Below are positions 19,277 to 28,663 of a stretch of 64,000 nucleotides of DNA, in pieces. Numbering within the stretch: position 1 is the first letter of the stretch; each line of letters opens with the position of its first letter. The stretch spans positions 1,364,001 through 1,428,000 of the forward strand of contig OZ242367.1 of NCBI GenBank assembly GCA_965209015.1, in the 5' to 3' direction. The notes under the pieces are model-generated. The model was not told the origin of the DNA. It saw only the letters and a list, made by a program, of their open reading frames with translations, and did no database searches. The position numbers and the translations under genes were made by a program. The stretch comes from Bin80 sp965209015. Lineage in GTDB: Bacteria > Bacteroidota > Rhodothermia > Rhodothermales > Bin80.

Positions 19277-19430
19277 GAATGGGTGGCTCACATCAATCGT
19301 ATTTGGTGGCTCCCATCGTTCGTATTCAGTGGCTCCCATCGTTCGTATTCGGTGGCTCCCATCGCTCGTATTCGGTGGCTCCCATCGCTCGTATTCGGTG
19401 GCTCCCATCGCTCGTAATCGGTGGCTCTTT
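19277..19430 (-). repeat. right terminal repeat array of the IS21 element
   Basis: About seven copies of GTGGCTC at a 24-base period, most of them within GGTGGCTCCCATCG units. The outer copies are nearly identical to each other and differ from the innermost one, suggesting local expansion. The apparent peptides encoded here (repeated GGSHRSYSVAPI) are artefacts of the repeat. Confidence 0.85.
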
Positions 19431-19778
19431 TGTTTGGAATACTCAATAAACATCCATATTTTTCACATTTTTTGGTCATTCCGAACGACTTTTTGTGCTA
19501 AATCCCTGCACTTGTCACTATGTCCATCCTTATCTGGCCATATGATCTAATTAGTTTTGAAGTAAGAATTCTGGGGTTTTCCCAGTAATTCCTACTAAGC
19601 AATTAATTTCTTAAAATTGGGGAATTTCTTTTTTGTTTTCGCAAACGTTTGGCTTATTTTTCGGTCAGACTGTTTTGCTTTAGCCTTGTTTTGCTGAGAA
19701 CTTCTCCTGATTGGAGCGTCCATCTTCTTCCTGCCCAGAGATTTGTCTGTGTTTTTCCATAAAACTTGCTGATCAACC
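19431..19778. other. intergenic stretch between two IS elements
   Basis: AT-rich, no gene. A short perfect inverted repeat CTGGGGTTTTCCCAG lies at 19571-19585; it might mark the left end of the following transposon or shield it from outside transcription. No matching sequence was found on the right side of that element. Confidence 0.35.
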
Positions 19779-21114
19779 ATGAAAAAGAAGTCACTTCATC
19801 AAGCCCACAAGCGTTTGAGAAAACCGTTTCTGCTTGAAGCTGTCTGGGAGTGTTTTGCCTCCATTGCGGACCCGATTGCGGGGCGGGGCTTCGTGCTTAC
19901 GGATTACCTCATGTCGGGGCTTGCCATCTTTTCGCTCAAGTATTCTTCGTTGCTTCAATTTGATCAAGCGGTGAGGGATGAAGCCCTCCCTGTCCATCGT
20001 AATCTACAAACTCTGTTCGGTGTCGCGCGGGTTCCTTCGGACTCTGGATTGCGGAAGCGTCTGGATGGGTTGGATCCACGAAGTTTGCGGGATGCGTTCA
20101 AGAGACTGTTTTCCTTGGTGCAACGGGGGAAAGTTCTTGAGGACTACAAGTATATGGACGGGCATCTTCTTCTATCCTTGGACGGAACGGGTTATTTTTC
20201 TTCCAAGACGGTCCATTGTGTACATTGTTGCGAGAAGCATCATCGGGATGGGAGCACGACGTATTATCGTCAGATGCTCTGTGGAGCGATTGTGAGTCCA
20301 GATCAAAAGGAAGTGATTCCATTGGCACCGGAGCCGATCTTGAACACGGATGGGGCCAAGAAAAACGATTGTGAGCGAAACGCATCCAAGCGGTTTATTG
20401 AGGATTTCAGGCGGGAGCACCCGCACTTGAAGGTGATCTTTCTTGAAGATGGGATTGCATCGAATGCCCCGCATATCAGAGAGTTAGAGGCAAAGAATCT
20501 TCGGTATATCTTGGGGGCAAAGCCGGGCGATCATAAGTTTTTGTTTCAGGAACTGGAGAGTAAGGCCCAGACATGGGAGACGAAGGACGACGACGGCACC
20601 GTTCACCAATTCAGCTATCTCAACCATGTTCCGCTGAACGCATCCAATCCAGATGTAAAGGTGAATCTGCTTGAGTATCATGAGATCAAACCTGGAACTA
20701 AGAAGCGTCCAAATCCCAAGATCAAACGGTTTTCATGGGTGACGGATTTAACGCTAACCAAAGACACGCTCATGAAGATAATGCGAGCAGAACGGGCCAG
20801 ATGGAGGATTGAGAACGAGACGTTTAACACACTAAAGAACCAAGGGTATCACTTTGAGCATAACTTTGGACATGGTCATCAGTATCTGTCCAGCGTGCTC
20901 GGATCCCTAATGCTCCTTGCATTTTTTTGTGGATCAGATTGAAATGCGGTGCGATGGGTACTCCAGGAGCGCTCTGGCGAAGGTGATGCGACTCCTGTAC
21001 TTCCGAGAGAGAGTACGGGGAATACTTCGGGAGTTTGTGGTAGAGAGTTGGGAATTTTTGTACAAAGGGATTGCAGAGGGATTCAAGATTACCGTACAAA
21101 TTGATTCATCGTAG
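19779..21114 (+). pseudogene. IS4-like DDE transposase with frameshift in a T7 run
   Basis: The first frame (19779-20942, 387 codons) has the full RNase H-like DDE core: LSLDGTGYFSS with the first Asp, VIFLEDGIASNAPH with the second Asp, and RARWRIENETFNTLKNQGY, the R-E-K signature block containing the catalytic Glu. It stops early after LMLLAFFCGSD. A second frame (to 21114) resumes with VDQIE and SWEFLYKGIAEGF, the normal C-terminal tail. The switch coincides with a run of seven T at 20922-20928; with six T the frame would be continuous. It may be a true mutation, or expression may occur by slippage on the run. Terminal repeats were not identified. Confidence 0.8.
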
Positions 21115-21392
21115 CCAAATCAGCCCTGAGGGCAGCAAAGGTGATTTTAGGTGCCATGGGATAGCTGTCTCCACGCGTGAGCAGATGGGCGAAACAAGGG
21201 GGAACTTGAACCTTCAATTGAAGAAAAATCTATTTGAGAAAAAGGGAAATGCAATCACGTTACAGAAAACTACTCCGCCAAATCAAATCTGGTGATTTGA
21301 AATGGGTTAGTGGGAGCATCTGAACAGAGTACATTTTTTATCATCCTCCGACAAATTCTTTTCCCCTGTAATCAGATCTCTTCTTACTCCAA

Positions 21393-22058
21393 GTGATAGT
21401 AGCAATTGACGGTCCTGCCGCGTCTGGAAAGAGTACCACAGCGCATCGGGTGGCTGAAAAATCGGGATTCATCTTTATGGACTCTGGAATGATATACAGA
21501 GCGGTAGCATTCGGATTCTTGAAGCATGAAGTTGAATGTACGGAGGAGTCTGCGGCTGCCTATTTGTCACAAATACAGTTTCAGGTCAGTTGCGTCAAAT
21601 CTGAGATGAGGATTTATGTTGATGGAGTTGATGTTACGTCCCAGCTTCATACAACCAAGATCTCCGCTATGTCAAGCCATATTGCTATGCTCGAGAGTGT
21701 TCGTGGTTGGCTCTTTGGAGTTCAACGTGGGTTTGCAGACCGGTTCGGAAAGGATCCAGGAATCGTGGTCATCGGTCGCGATATGGGAACGATCGTTTTC
21801 CCGGAGGCTGATCTGAAATTTTTCATTACAGCCTCGCTTAATGTTCGTGCCCACCGCCGTTTTGAAGATCTTCGTCTCTCAGGAGCAAACGTATCTTTTC
21901 AGGAAGTATGCGATGCCATCGCCAAGCGAGATCAGCGAGATTCTCATCGCAGGATTGCTCCACTAAGACCAGCAAGCGATGCAATTTTAATTAATACGGA
22001 CCAACTAACCCCTGACCTTCAAGCAGAAATTATACTTAAACAAATTCAGGAACGATAA
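21393..22058 (+). CDS. cmk: cytidylate kinase
   Basis: Phosphorylates CMP and dCMP with ATP in pyrimidine nucleotide synthesis, in the cytoplasm. 221 residues, the normal length. The start is GTG at 21393, fixed by the family's N terminus MIVAIDGPAASGKST, which contains the P-loop. Further signatures are FMDSGMIYRAVAF (substrate site), VVIGRDMGT (CMP-binding) and KRDQRDSHR (lid region). It is followed 149 bases later by rpsA in the same direction, the classical cmk-rpsA arrangement, so the two are probably cotranscribed. Confidence 0.95.
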   Translation: MIVAIDGPAASGKSTTAHRVAEKSGFIFMDSGMIYRAVAFGFLKHEVECTEESAAAYLSQIQFQVSCVKSEMRIYVDGVDVTSQLHTTKISAMSSHIAMLESVRGWLFGVQRGFADRFGKDPGIVVIGRDMGTIVFPEADLKFFITASLNVRAHRRFEDLRLSGANVSFQEVCDAIAKRDQRDSHRRIAPLRPASDAILINTDQLTPDLQAEIILKQIQER

Positions 22059-22207
22059 ATTGTCTAGAGCAGTTTAAGTCGGTTCGTTTGGCTCATATGT
22101 GGCCTATTGGCCTATTCTTCCTAACATGTGTGTCTACCTAAAATTCAAACTTTCGCTTGGTGTCGGTGCAAAGGAAGTGCATCCTTCTCAGCATCAGGTT
22201 AAATTAT

Positions 22208-25200
22208 ATGTCAGAAGAAAATCAATCAACCCTAGAAGCCTCGGTTAAGGAGGCAAACGATGAGTTAACCACTGATGGAAATGGTGAGTCGAATGTAGAT
22301 CCTCAGAGTGACCTTGACTCAACCGATCCAAAAAAGCAAACTACCTCAGAATCTACTACTGATGTTGGGCCGCCCGCTACGCCATCCGAGGTTCAAGACA
22401 AGTCTGCCGATGATACCGAAGCTAATGCAGATACATCGGATGTCTCCATAGAGCCAGTTCAGGATCCTGAGCCGGTTGCCGTGTCTACGGATATTCCTGA
22501 TGATCCTGTTGAGGATAGCGAAGAGGAGTCAGAAGCGTCTGATCGTGCAGTTAAATCGTCTAAAAGTTCGGATACAGCCTCTGAAGATTTGGATCCTACT
22601 CCTGAGGCTACGGAGGTGAAACCAACGACTGATTCGGCGGATGAGAGTCCATCTGAGGATTCATCTGCCAGCTCTTTACGTTCCGAAGAAGTGGGCGATG
22701 AACCTCTTCAAGTTGGCTATACAGGTGAGATCATAGGTGATGTTATTGCCCTTTCCAGTCTGGAAGAGCAGTCCGAGGCAACAGATGAAGAGAAAGCCGA
22801 AACTGAAGAGTTGATCAAACTGATTGATAGCTCTCTCAAAAAGGTTTCGAATGATGAGATCGTCATCGGGCGAGTCATTTCTGTCGGAGATAAGGATGTC
22901 GTGATTGATATTGGTTTCAAGAGTGACGGCGTAATTTCTAAGAGCGAATTTTCGGGAGAGGTCAATCCGGGGGATGAAGTGGAGGTGTATCTCGAGCGGA
23001 TGGAAAACTATCACGGCCAGCTTGTCCTTAGCAAGGGGCGAGCTGAACAAGTTCGACGCTGGGAGCAAGTAGAGCAGGCCTTTGCGAATGGAACCATCTT
23101 AGAGGGAACGATCATTCGACGGATCAAAGGAGGTATGCTGGTAAATTTGATTGATGGATTAGAGGCATTCCTGCCAGGGTCACAAATTGATATGAGACCC
23201 GTGCGTGATTTTGATTCGTACCTCGATCGCAAGATGCAATTTAAGATCGTAAAAATCAATGCTGAAAATGAAAATGTAGTCGTTTCTCATAAAGCGTTGA
23301 TTGAGCGTCAGCTTGCATCCCAACGCGAAAGTATACTTTCCACGATGGAGGTTGGTCAAGTATTGGAAGGTATTGCGAAGAATATCACGGACTTTGGAGT
23401 ATTCGTTGATTTGGGTGGCGTAGATGGATTACTGCATATCACAGATCTCACCTGGGGACGTGTATCTCATCCTACTGAGATTGTGTCCCTTGACCAAGAG
23501 CTGAAGGTTGTTGTTCTCGAGTACGATAAGGAGCGCCAACGTATTTCTCTGGGACTTAAACAGTTGCAGACTCACCCGTGGGAAAATATTGATGAGCGTT
23601 ATAAATCGGGGGATGTTGTTGAGGGGAAAGTTGTCTCAATTACTGATTATGGAGCATTCCTGGAACTTGAACAGGGGATTGAGGGGCTGGTGCATGTTTC
23701 CGAAATGAGTTGGACTGGACATATACGCCATCCATCGCAGCGCGTCTCACTCGGTCAGATGGTAAAGGTCTCCGTACTAAGCATTGACCACGATACGAAA
23801 AAGATCTCGCTCGGTATGAAGGAGTTTGAGGTTAACCCTTGGGAGGGTATTGCGACTCGCTATCCCCCTGGAACCGTTCTACGTGGGCATGTGCGCAATA
23901 TCACTCACTTTGGTGCCTTTGTTGAAATTGAGCCAGGAATTGATGGCCTGGTCCATGTGTCCGATTTATCTTGGACAAAAACGATACGGCATCCCAGCGA
24001 GATCATCAAGAAGAGACAGGAGCTTTCCGTTGTAGTCCTTGATGTAGATGAGAAGCGTCAGCGTATTGCTCTGGGACATAAGCAAATTGAAACGAATCCG
24101 TGGACAAACTTAGCATCAGTCTTTGAGACGGGATCGGATCATAAAGCCAAGGTCATACGAATTGAACGTAATGGACTAACGGTTGAGTTGCCTCTTGAAG
24201 TTGAGGGCTTTGTACCTGGAGGAGAGCTAAAGAACAAGTACGACAGTGGCTTCCCGCCCTATCAGGAAGGAGAAGAGCTTGATCTCCGTGTGATTCGACT
24301 TGATGTGAGCAAGAAAGAGATTGTGCTCAGTGAAACAGCCCGGCAGCGACAGGAGCAAGACCAAGTTCGTCAGAAAGAGCAGAAAGCGAAGCGGGCTGAG
24401 CGTAAAGAGCAGGAAAAAGCAGTTCGTCAGCATGCTCAGCGTGAGCAGATCGCAAGTGGTCCTACTACAATTGGTGAGTTGAGTGGGCTTGAATCAATCA
24501 AAGAGACGATGGAGAACGAGGATGATCAATCTCCTGCTGACTCTACATTGCAGAAGGAAGCCCCTACGGTTGATACTTTAGATGCTTCGCAGGAAGAAGT
24601 TGCCGAAATGCAAGAGGTAGAAGCTATGGAGGATGCTAAATCTGAGACCGTGGAAGTCCCTGAAGCTGAAACCATAGAAACTTCCGAAGTAGAGGCCGAT
24701 GAACCGCCGGAGGCTACGGATGCCTCCAAGGCAGGTGCAGATGAAACCCCAGATGCAAAGACGGCCAAAGCTGCTGATGCAGAGGTAGTGGATTCTGCTG
24801 ATTCGGATGCTACCGAAACCCCGGACGCAAAGACGGCCAAAGCTGTTGATGCAGAGGTAGTGGATTCAGCTGATTCGGATGCCACCGAAACCCCGGATGC
24901 AAAGACGGCCAAAGCTGTTGATGCAGAGGTAGTGGATTCAGTTGATTTGGATGCCACCGAAACCCCGGACGCAAAGACGGCCAAAGCTGTTGATGCGGAA
25001 GATTCTCCAGATGCAGAAGCCACCGAAGCCCCAGATGTAGAGACGGCCAAAGCTGCTGATGCAGAGGTAGTGAATTCTGCTGATTCGGATGCTACCGAAA
25101 CATCAGATGCAGAGAATACTGCTACCGCAGATGTGGCTGATGCCTCTGGTGCAAAGAAGACGAAGTCTTCGAAAGCTGGAAGTGCAAAAGTTTCTGATAA

Positions 25201-25264
25201 AAAGAAACAGAAGAAAAAGGCAAAAACCACCAAGAGTAAAGCCTCCAAAAAAACAGAGGAATAA
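22208..25264 (+). CDS. rpsA: ribosomal protein S1 with long acidic N-terminal and repeat-rich C-terminal extensions
   Basis: S1 binds mRNA on the 30S subunit. The start at ATG 22208 (MSEENQS) is preferred over an upstream in-frame GTG at 22157. Residues 1-210 are a highly acidic Ser/Asp/Glu/Pro-rich region without folded domains. Six S1 (OB-fold) domains follow at about 215-280, 290-365, 380-455, 465-540, 550-630 and 638-705; domains 3-5 are the best conserved (DFGVFVDLGGVDGLLHI, DYGAFLELEQGIEGLVHV, HFGAFVEIEPGIDGLVHV). The tail (705-1018) starts with a charged coiled region, goes through near-identical 24-residue acidic repeats and ends in a Lys-rich segment. At 1018 residues it is nearly twice the usual S1 length (about 560-600). 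Confidence 0.93.
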   Translation: MSEENQSTLEASVKEANDELTTDGNGESNVDPQSDLDSTDPKKQTTSESTTDVGPPATPSEVQDKSADDTEANADTSDVSIEPVQDPEPVAVSTDIPDDPVEDSEEESEASDRAVKSSKSSDTASEDLDPTPEATEVKPTTDSADESPSEDSSASSLRSEEVGDEPLQVGYTGEIIGDVIALSSLEEQSEATDEEKAETEELIKLIDSSLKKVSNDEIVIGRVISVGDKDVVIDIGFKSDGVISKSEFSGEVNPGDEVEVYLERMENYHGQLVLSKGRAEQVRRWEQVEQAFANGTILEGTIIRRIKGGMLVNLIDGLEAFLPGSQIDMRPVRDFDSYLDRKMQFKIVKINAENENVVVSHKALIERQLASQRESILSTMEVGQVLEGIAKNITDFGVFVDLGGVDGLLHITDLTWGRVSHPTEIVSLDQELKVVVLEYDKERQRISLGLKQLQTHPWENIDERYKSGDVVEGKVVSITDYGAFLELEQGIEGLVHVSEMSWTGHIRHPSQRVSLGQMVKVSVLSIDHDTKKISLGMKEFEVNPWEGIATRYPPGTVLRGHVRNITHFGAFVEIEPGIDGLVHVSDLSWTKTIRHPSEIIKKRQELSVVVLDVDEKRQRIALGHKQIETNPWTNLASVFETGSDHKAKVIRIERNGLTVELPLEVEGFVPGGELKNKYDSGFPPYQEGEELDLRVIRLDVSKKEIVLSETARQRQEQDQVRQKEQKAKRAERKEQEKAVRQHAQREQIASGPTTIGELSGLESIKETMENEDDQSPADSTLQKEAPTVDTLDASQEEVAEMQEVEAMEDAKSETVEVPEAETIETSEVEADEPPEATDASKAGADETPDAKTAKAADAEVVDSADSDATETPDAKTAKAVDAEVVDSADSDATETPDAKTAKAVDAEVVDSVDLDATETPDAKTAKAVDAEDSPDAEATEAPDVETAKAADAEVVNSADSDATETSDAENTATADVADASGAKKTKSSKAGSAKVSDKKKQKKKAKTTKSKASKKTEE
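24734..25110 (+). repeat. 72-bp coding tandem repeat in the rpsA tail
   Basis: Roughly five copies of a 72-bp unit encoding DAKTAKAVDAEVVDSADS plus DATETP. Copies two to four are almost identical at the DNA level; later copies are degenerate and one is shortened. The long open frame on the opposite strand is a by-product of this repeat. Confidence 0.85.
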
Positions 25265-25302
25265 TTTGGCTTGATTTGGGATAGCAGTTCCACTGTACTT
25301 CG

Positions 25303-25325
25303 GTAACCAAATATTGGTTAAGTTT
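25303..25325 (+). terminator. weak candidate terminator after rpsA
   Basis: AACCAA (25305-25310) and TTGGTT (25314-25319) form a six-pair stem with a three-base loop, followed by AAGTTTTAG. The stem is AT-rich and the T run is short, so the assignment is tentative. Confidence 0.3.
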
Positions 25326-25421
25326 TAGTCAAAATGGGTTGATTAGCCTAATGATATTAGGTGGTGAAGAAACAGTCCCATAGAAACATTCTTGTTGTTC
25401 GCATAAATTAACCCTCTATTG

Positions 25422-26951
25422 ATGCAGCACAAGTCTATTCTTAGCCAACTTGGAATCTCTGATTCTGGACCGGGGTTGGCCATTGGTTCATTGTTGCACT
25501 CTGGAAAAGGGCCTCGTATAGAGGTTCATACCCCAATTGATGGAAGCCTAATTCAGTATGTAGGTTCTTCGGCAACCTCAGATATTGAACAAGGGTGCCA
25601 AGCTGCGCATCATGCTTTTCTGTCATGGAGAGTTGTCCCTGCACCCCGTCGTGGAGAGCTGGTACGCCAGTTTGGTTTGTTACTGCGAGAGAACAAAGAA
25701 ACTCTTGGTTCTCTGGTGACTCTGGAAGCGGGAAAGATTCGATCGGAGGCGGAAGGAGAGGTGCAGGAGATGATTGACGTATGCGATTTTGCTACGGGAC
25801 TGAGTCGGCAACTCTATGGTCGAACTATTCAGAGTGAGCGTACTCAACACCGCCTCATGGAACAGTGGCATCCTCTGGGAGCCATTGGTGTGATTTCAGC
25901 TTTTAATTTTCCAGTAGCCGTATGGTCATGGAATGTTGCCTTGGCTTTGGTCTGTGGTGATCCAGTGGTATGGAAGCCCTCCGAAAAAACTCCGCTTTGC
26001 GCTCTAGCATGCCACAACCTACTCATGAGAGTAGTTCGAGATTTCGAAGATGCCCCCGATGCACTGAGTGTGGTTGTCAATGGGGGGCGGTCCGTAGGAG
26101 AGACACTGGTTGACTCCCCCAAGCTACCGCTTATTTCAGCCACAGGATCCGTGGCTATGGGGCGTTCTGTAGGGCAACGGGTTGCTGCACGACTCGGGCA
26201 ATCATTACTGGAGCTCGGCGGAAATAATTCTCTTATCGTTGCCCCTAGTGCAGATCTTGATCTTGCTGTCAAATCAATCACATTTGCCGCGGTCGGAACA
26301 GCTGGTCAGCGATGCACGACGCTACGGCGTCTTATTGTTCACGAAAGTGTAAAGGATGTGCTAGTATCCAGACTGCTCAGTACATGGGAATCAATCCGTA
26401 TCGGTGATCCTCGGGAGAACGATGTATTAGTTGGGCCGCTCATTGATACCGCGGCAGCTGATACAATGGAGCACACCTTAGTATTAGCATCAGATCAGGG
26501 TGGAATCATTCATGGTGGGGAGCGTGTTACAAACGGCGTCCCGGAGGGAGGGGCCTATATGCGACCTGCACTTGTGGAAATTTCTGCCGATGCTCCCATC
26601 GTGCAAACCGAAACGTTTGCTCCTATCTGCTATGTGCATGAATATGATCAGCTTAACGAGGCAGTCAAAATCCAGAATGGTGTTCCACAAGGACTTTCAA
26701 GTGCAATCTTTACCGACAATGTTCAAGAGGCTGAAATTTTCTGTAGTCCAATTGGAAGTGATTGTGGGATCGCAAACGTAAATATTGGGACGAGTGGTGC
26801 GGAAATTGGTGGTGCATTTGGAGGAGAAAAAGAAACGGGTGGTGGGCGTGAAAGTGGCTCTGATGCCTGGAAACGATATATGCGCCGCACGACCAATACC
26901 GTAAATTACGGTAAAGATCTCCCCTTAGCCCAAGGAGTTGAATTTGTGTAG
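25422..26951 (+). CDS. aldehyde dehydrogenase, ALDH7 type (probable L-aminoadipate-semialdehyde dehydrogenase)
   Basis: NAD(P)-dependent oxidation of an aldehyde to the acid; ALDH7 members act on aminoadipate semialdehyde/piperideine-6-carboxylate in lysine breakdown. 509 residues from ATG 25422 (a TTG directly before it is less likely). Visible: cofactor region SAFNFPVAVWSWN and WKPSEKTPL, general base Glu264 in LLELGGNN, catalytic Cys298 in GTAGQRCTTLRR, and the near C-terminal GTSGAEIGGAFGGEKETGGG, which is characteristic of the ALDH7 subgroup. One base separates it from the aminotransferase gene, so the two are translated from one message. A role in lysine catabolism is likely but inferred. 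Confidence 0.88.
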   Translation: MQHKSILSQLGISDSGPGLAIGSLLHSGKGPRIEVHTPIDGSLIQYVGSSATSDIEQGCQAAHHAFLSWRVVPAPRRGELVRQFGLLLRENKETLGSLVTLEAGKIRSEAEGEVQEMIDVCDFATGLSRQLYGRTIQSERTQHRLMEQWHPLGAIGVISAFNFPVAVWSWNVALALVCGDPVVWKPSEKTPLCALACHNLLMRVVRDFEDAPDALSVVVNGGRSVGETLVDSPKLPLISATGSVAMGRSVGQRVAARLGQSLLELGGNNSLIVAPSADLDLAVKSITFAAVGTAGQRCTTLRRLIVHESVKDVLVSRLLSTWESIRIGDPRENDVLVGPLIDTAAADTMEHTLVLASDQGGIIHGGERVTNGVPEGGAYMRPALVEISADAPIVQTETFAPICYVHEYDQLNEAVKIQNGVPQGLSSAIFTDNVQEAEIFCSPIGSDCGIANVNIGTSGAEIGGAFGGEKETGGGRESGSDAWKRYMRRTTNTVNYGKDLPLAQGVEFV

Positions 26952-26952
26952 A

Positions 26953-28128
26953 ATGCCCGCACTCGCAGAACATATTCAATCCATCCCAGCAAGCGGGATT
27001 CGCCGTTTTTTTGATATCGCCGCTTCCATGGAGGATGTAATTTCACTCGGAATAGGTGAGCCGGACTTTAGCACGCCCCGCCCAGTTATTGATGCAGCGG
27101 TCGCATCGTTGGCCGCAGGGAAGACAGGGTATACCTCAAATGCTGGCTTAGTAGAGTTACGTGAGGCGATAGCCTCTCATCAGTACAATCTGTACGGATA
27201 TCAGGTGCAACCGGATCAAATACTCATTACAGTTGGTGTCAGTGAGGCAATGCAGTTGGCAATGCTGTCTCTCTTGAATCCAGGGGATGAGATCTTAATT
27301 CCAGAGCCTTGCTTTGTATCCTATGGTCCGGTGGCACAGTTTGCTCATGGCAAAGTGGTTTATGTCCCCACCAGTGCGAAACAAAATTTTGAAGTAACCG
27401 CCGAAGATATTTTAAGTAGAATTACCCCACGGACCCGGATGATCTTCATCGGATATCCAAATAATCCTACTGGGGCCGTTTTGAGGAGAGAAAGACTGGA
27501 TGAGATCGCTGCGGTTGCCGAAGCGCATAACTTGATCCTGGTTTCTGACGAAATTTATGATCAGCTAATCTATGGAAATGCCCAACAGGAGGGGCATCCC
27601 AGCGCATGGTCAAATGAGTCATTGCGCCATCGGAGTATAATTCTCGGTGGATTCTCAAAAGCCTATGCTATGACCGGTTGGCGTTTGGGCTATGCAATCG
27701 CTCCTCCATCTATCTACGAGGGGATGTATAAAATTCATCAGTATATGGTAATGAGTGCTCCAACTATGGCGCAGTATGGGGCTCTGGCTGCCATTCAATC
27801 GTGTGCCCCAGAGGTAGGGCATATGCGTCAGGCATATGATTGTCGTAGGCGTATTCTGGTAAAGGCACTTCGGGAAGCCGGGCTTCCAACATTTGAACCG
27901 GAAGGAGCATTTTATTGTTTTCCAGATATTCGATCTACTGGCCTAAGCTCGGAAGAGTTTGCAGAGCGATTAATTCATGAAGAGTCTGTGGCGGTCGTTC
28001 CAGGGGATGCATTCGGTCCCAGCGGAGCCGGGTATGTGCGCTGCTCTTATGCCACAGCGGATGAAAAGGTGATTGAAGCAGGCCGCCGTATCTGCCACTT
28101 TGTTGAGAGATGTGAAAATTCTATATGA
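26953..28128 (+). CDS. class I/II pyridoxal-phosphate aminotransferase
   Basis: Transfers an amino group between an amino acid and a 2-oxo acid using PLP. 391 residues from ATG 26953; a TTG at 26938 overlapping the previous gene is possible. Fold-type I features: ISLGIGEPDF near the N terminus, GYPNNPTGAV, SDEIYDQLIYG with the PLP-contacting Asp and Tyr, and the Schiff-base Lys236 in GGFSKAYAMTGWRLGYA. It fits the aspartate-aminotransferase-like (Ib) group, but the donor cannot be read from sequence. With the ALDH7 gene immediately upstream, an amino acid (possibly lysine) degradation role is plausible. Confidence 0.9.
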   Translation: MPALAEHIQSIPASGIRRFFDIAASMEDVISLGIGEPDFSTPRPVIDAAVASLAAGKTGYTSNAGLVELREAIASHQYNLYGYQVQPDQILITVGVSEAMQLAMLSLLNPGDEILIPEPCFVSYGPVAQFAHGKVVYVPTSAKQNFEVTAEDILSRITPRTRMIFIGYPNNPTGAVLRRERLDEIAAVAEAHNLILVSDEIYDQLIYGNAQQEGHPSAWSNESLRHRSIILGGFSKAYAMTGWRLGYAIAPPSIYEGMYKIHQYMVMSAPTMAQYGALAAIQSCAPEVGHMRQAYDCRRRILVKALREAGLPTFEPEGAFYCFPDIRSTGLSSEEFAERLIHEESVAVVPGDAFGPSGAGYVRCSYATADEKVIEAGRRICHFVERCENSI

Positions 28129-28499
28129 TTAGAGTGTTAGTTGGATTTGCAGTTGCGATTGTACTACACTTACTTCTGGGATGGGTATGGAGTATAGGTG
28201 GTGGGGTTGCAGTGGGGTTCTATACTCCAAGAAGGGCTTGGCTTGTTGGTGGGATTTCAGTAGCAATGGGATGGGCCCTGTTTGTCGTACACGCATTCAT
28301 CGTTGCCCCCGAGCCTACGAGTCGGTTAATGGTCATCCTTGGGGCCATGTTTGGAGAAATTCCGGCAGTATTCATCCCTGCCATAACTGTTCTCATTGGA
28401 GGCCTCCTTGGCATTGCAGGCGGAGTACTGGGTACACTCTTACATCCGGCTATCGCTCCATTGGTTGGTAGATGGAAATCGGGTGCAGAGTTCTGCTGA
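28125..28499 (+). CDS. small membrane protein of unknown function
   Basis: 124 residues, mostly hydrophobic, with about four membrane segments (for example VLVGFAVAIVLHLLLGWVW, GGISVAMGWALFVVHAFIV and ITVLIGGLLGIAGGVLGTLL). It starts in an ATGA overlap with the aminotransferase stop codon, so its translation is probably coupled. No family was recognised. The position suggests a role tied to the two upstream enzymes, perhaps in transport, but nothing in the sequence proves it. Confidence 0.7.
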   Translation: MIRVLVGFAVAIVLHLLLGWVWSIGGGVAVGFYTPRRAWLVGGISVAMGWALFVVHAFIVAPEPTSRLMVILGAMFGEIPAVFIPAITVLIGGLLGIAGGVLGTLLHPAIAPLVGRWKSGAEFC

Positions 28500-28663
28500 G
28501 TCAGTCATTAGTCGACTCTTAGTTTAGTGAATTATCTGCATATACGGGTTTACCCGATGTAATTCGAGTGTGTAATGAGATGAATTGAACAATTAAAGAC
28601 GTGATGATTGGGATTGAATGATTTAACTTTATAACCAGAATATAAAGATTAATAATAAAGATC

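Larger units (their letters stand above)
16721..19430 (+). mobile_element. IS21-family insertion sequence
   Basis: About 2.7 kb containing istA and istB in the usual order and direction, bounded by inverted arrays of a short repeat containing GTGAGCCAC (left) or its complement GTGGCTC (right). The innermost left and right copies share GATGTGAGCCACCCATTCCG in inverted orientation. IS21 elements carry multiple terminal repeats as transposase-binding sites, so these fit. The left end has about four copies and the right end about seven. Exact tips and target duplication could not be fixed. istA carries a frameshift, so the copy may be immobile. Confidence 0.85.

Noticed and set aside
19280..19430. 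Regularly spaced short repeats that could be taken for a CRISPR array
   Set aside because: The 24-base period leaves no room for spacers, and matching inverted repeats on the other side of istA-istB show they are IS21 terminal repeats.
24526..25293. 255-codon open frame on the minus strand, rich in Ser/Ala/Val
   Set aside because: It is the exact shadow of the repeated rpsA tail; the low stop density is caused by the 72-bp repeat, and the plus-strand gene is certain.
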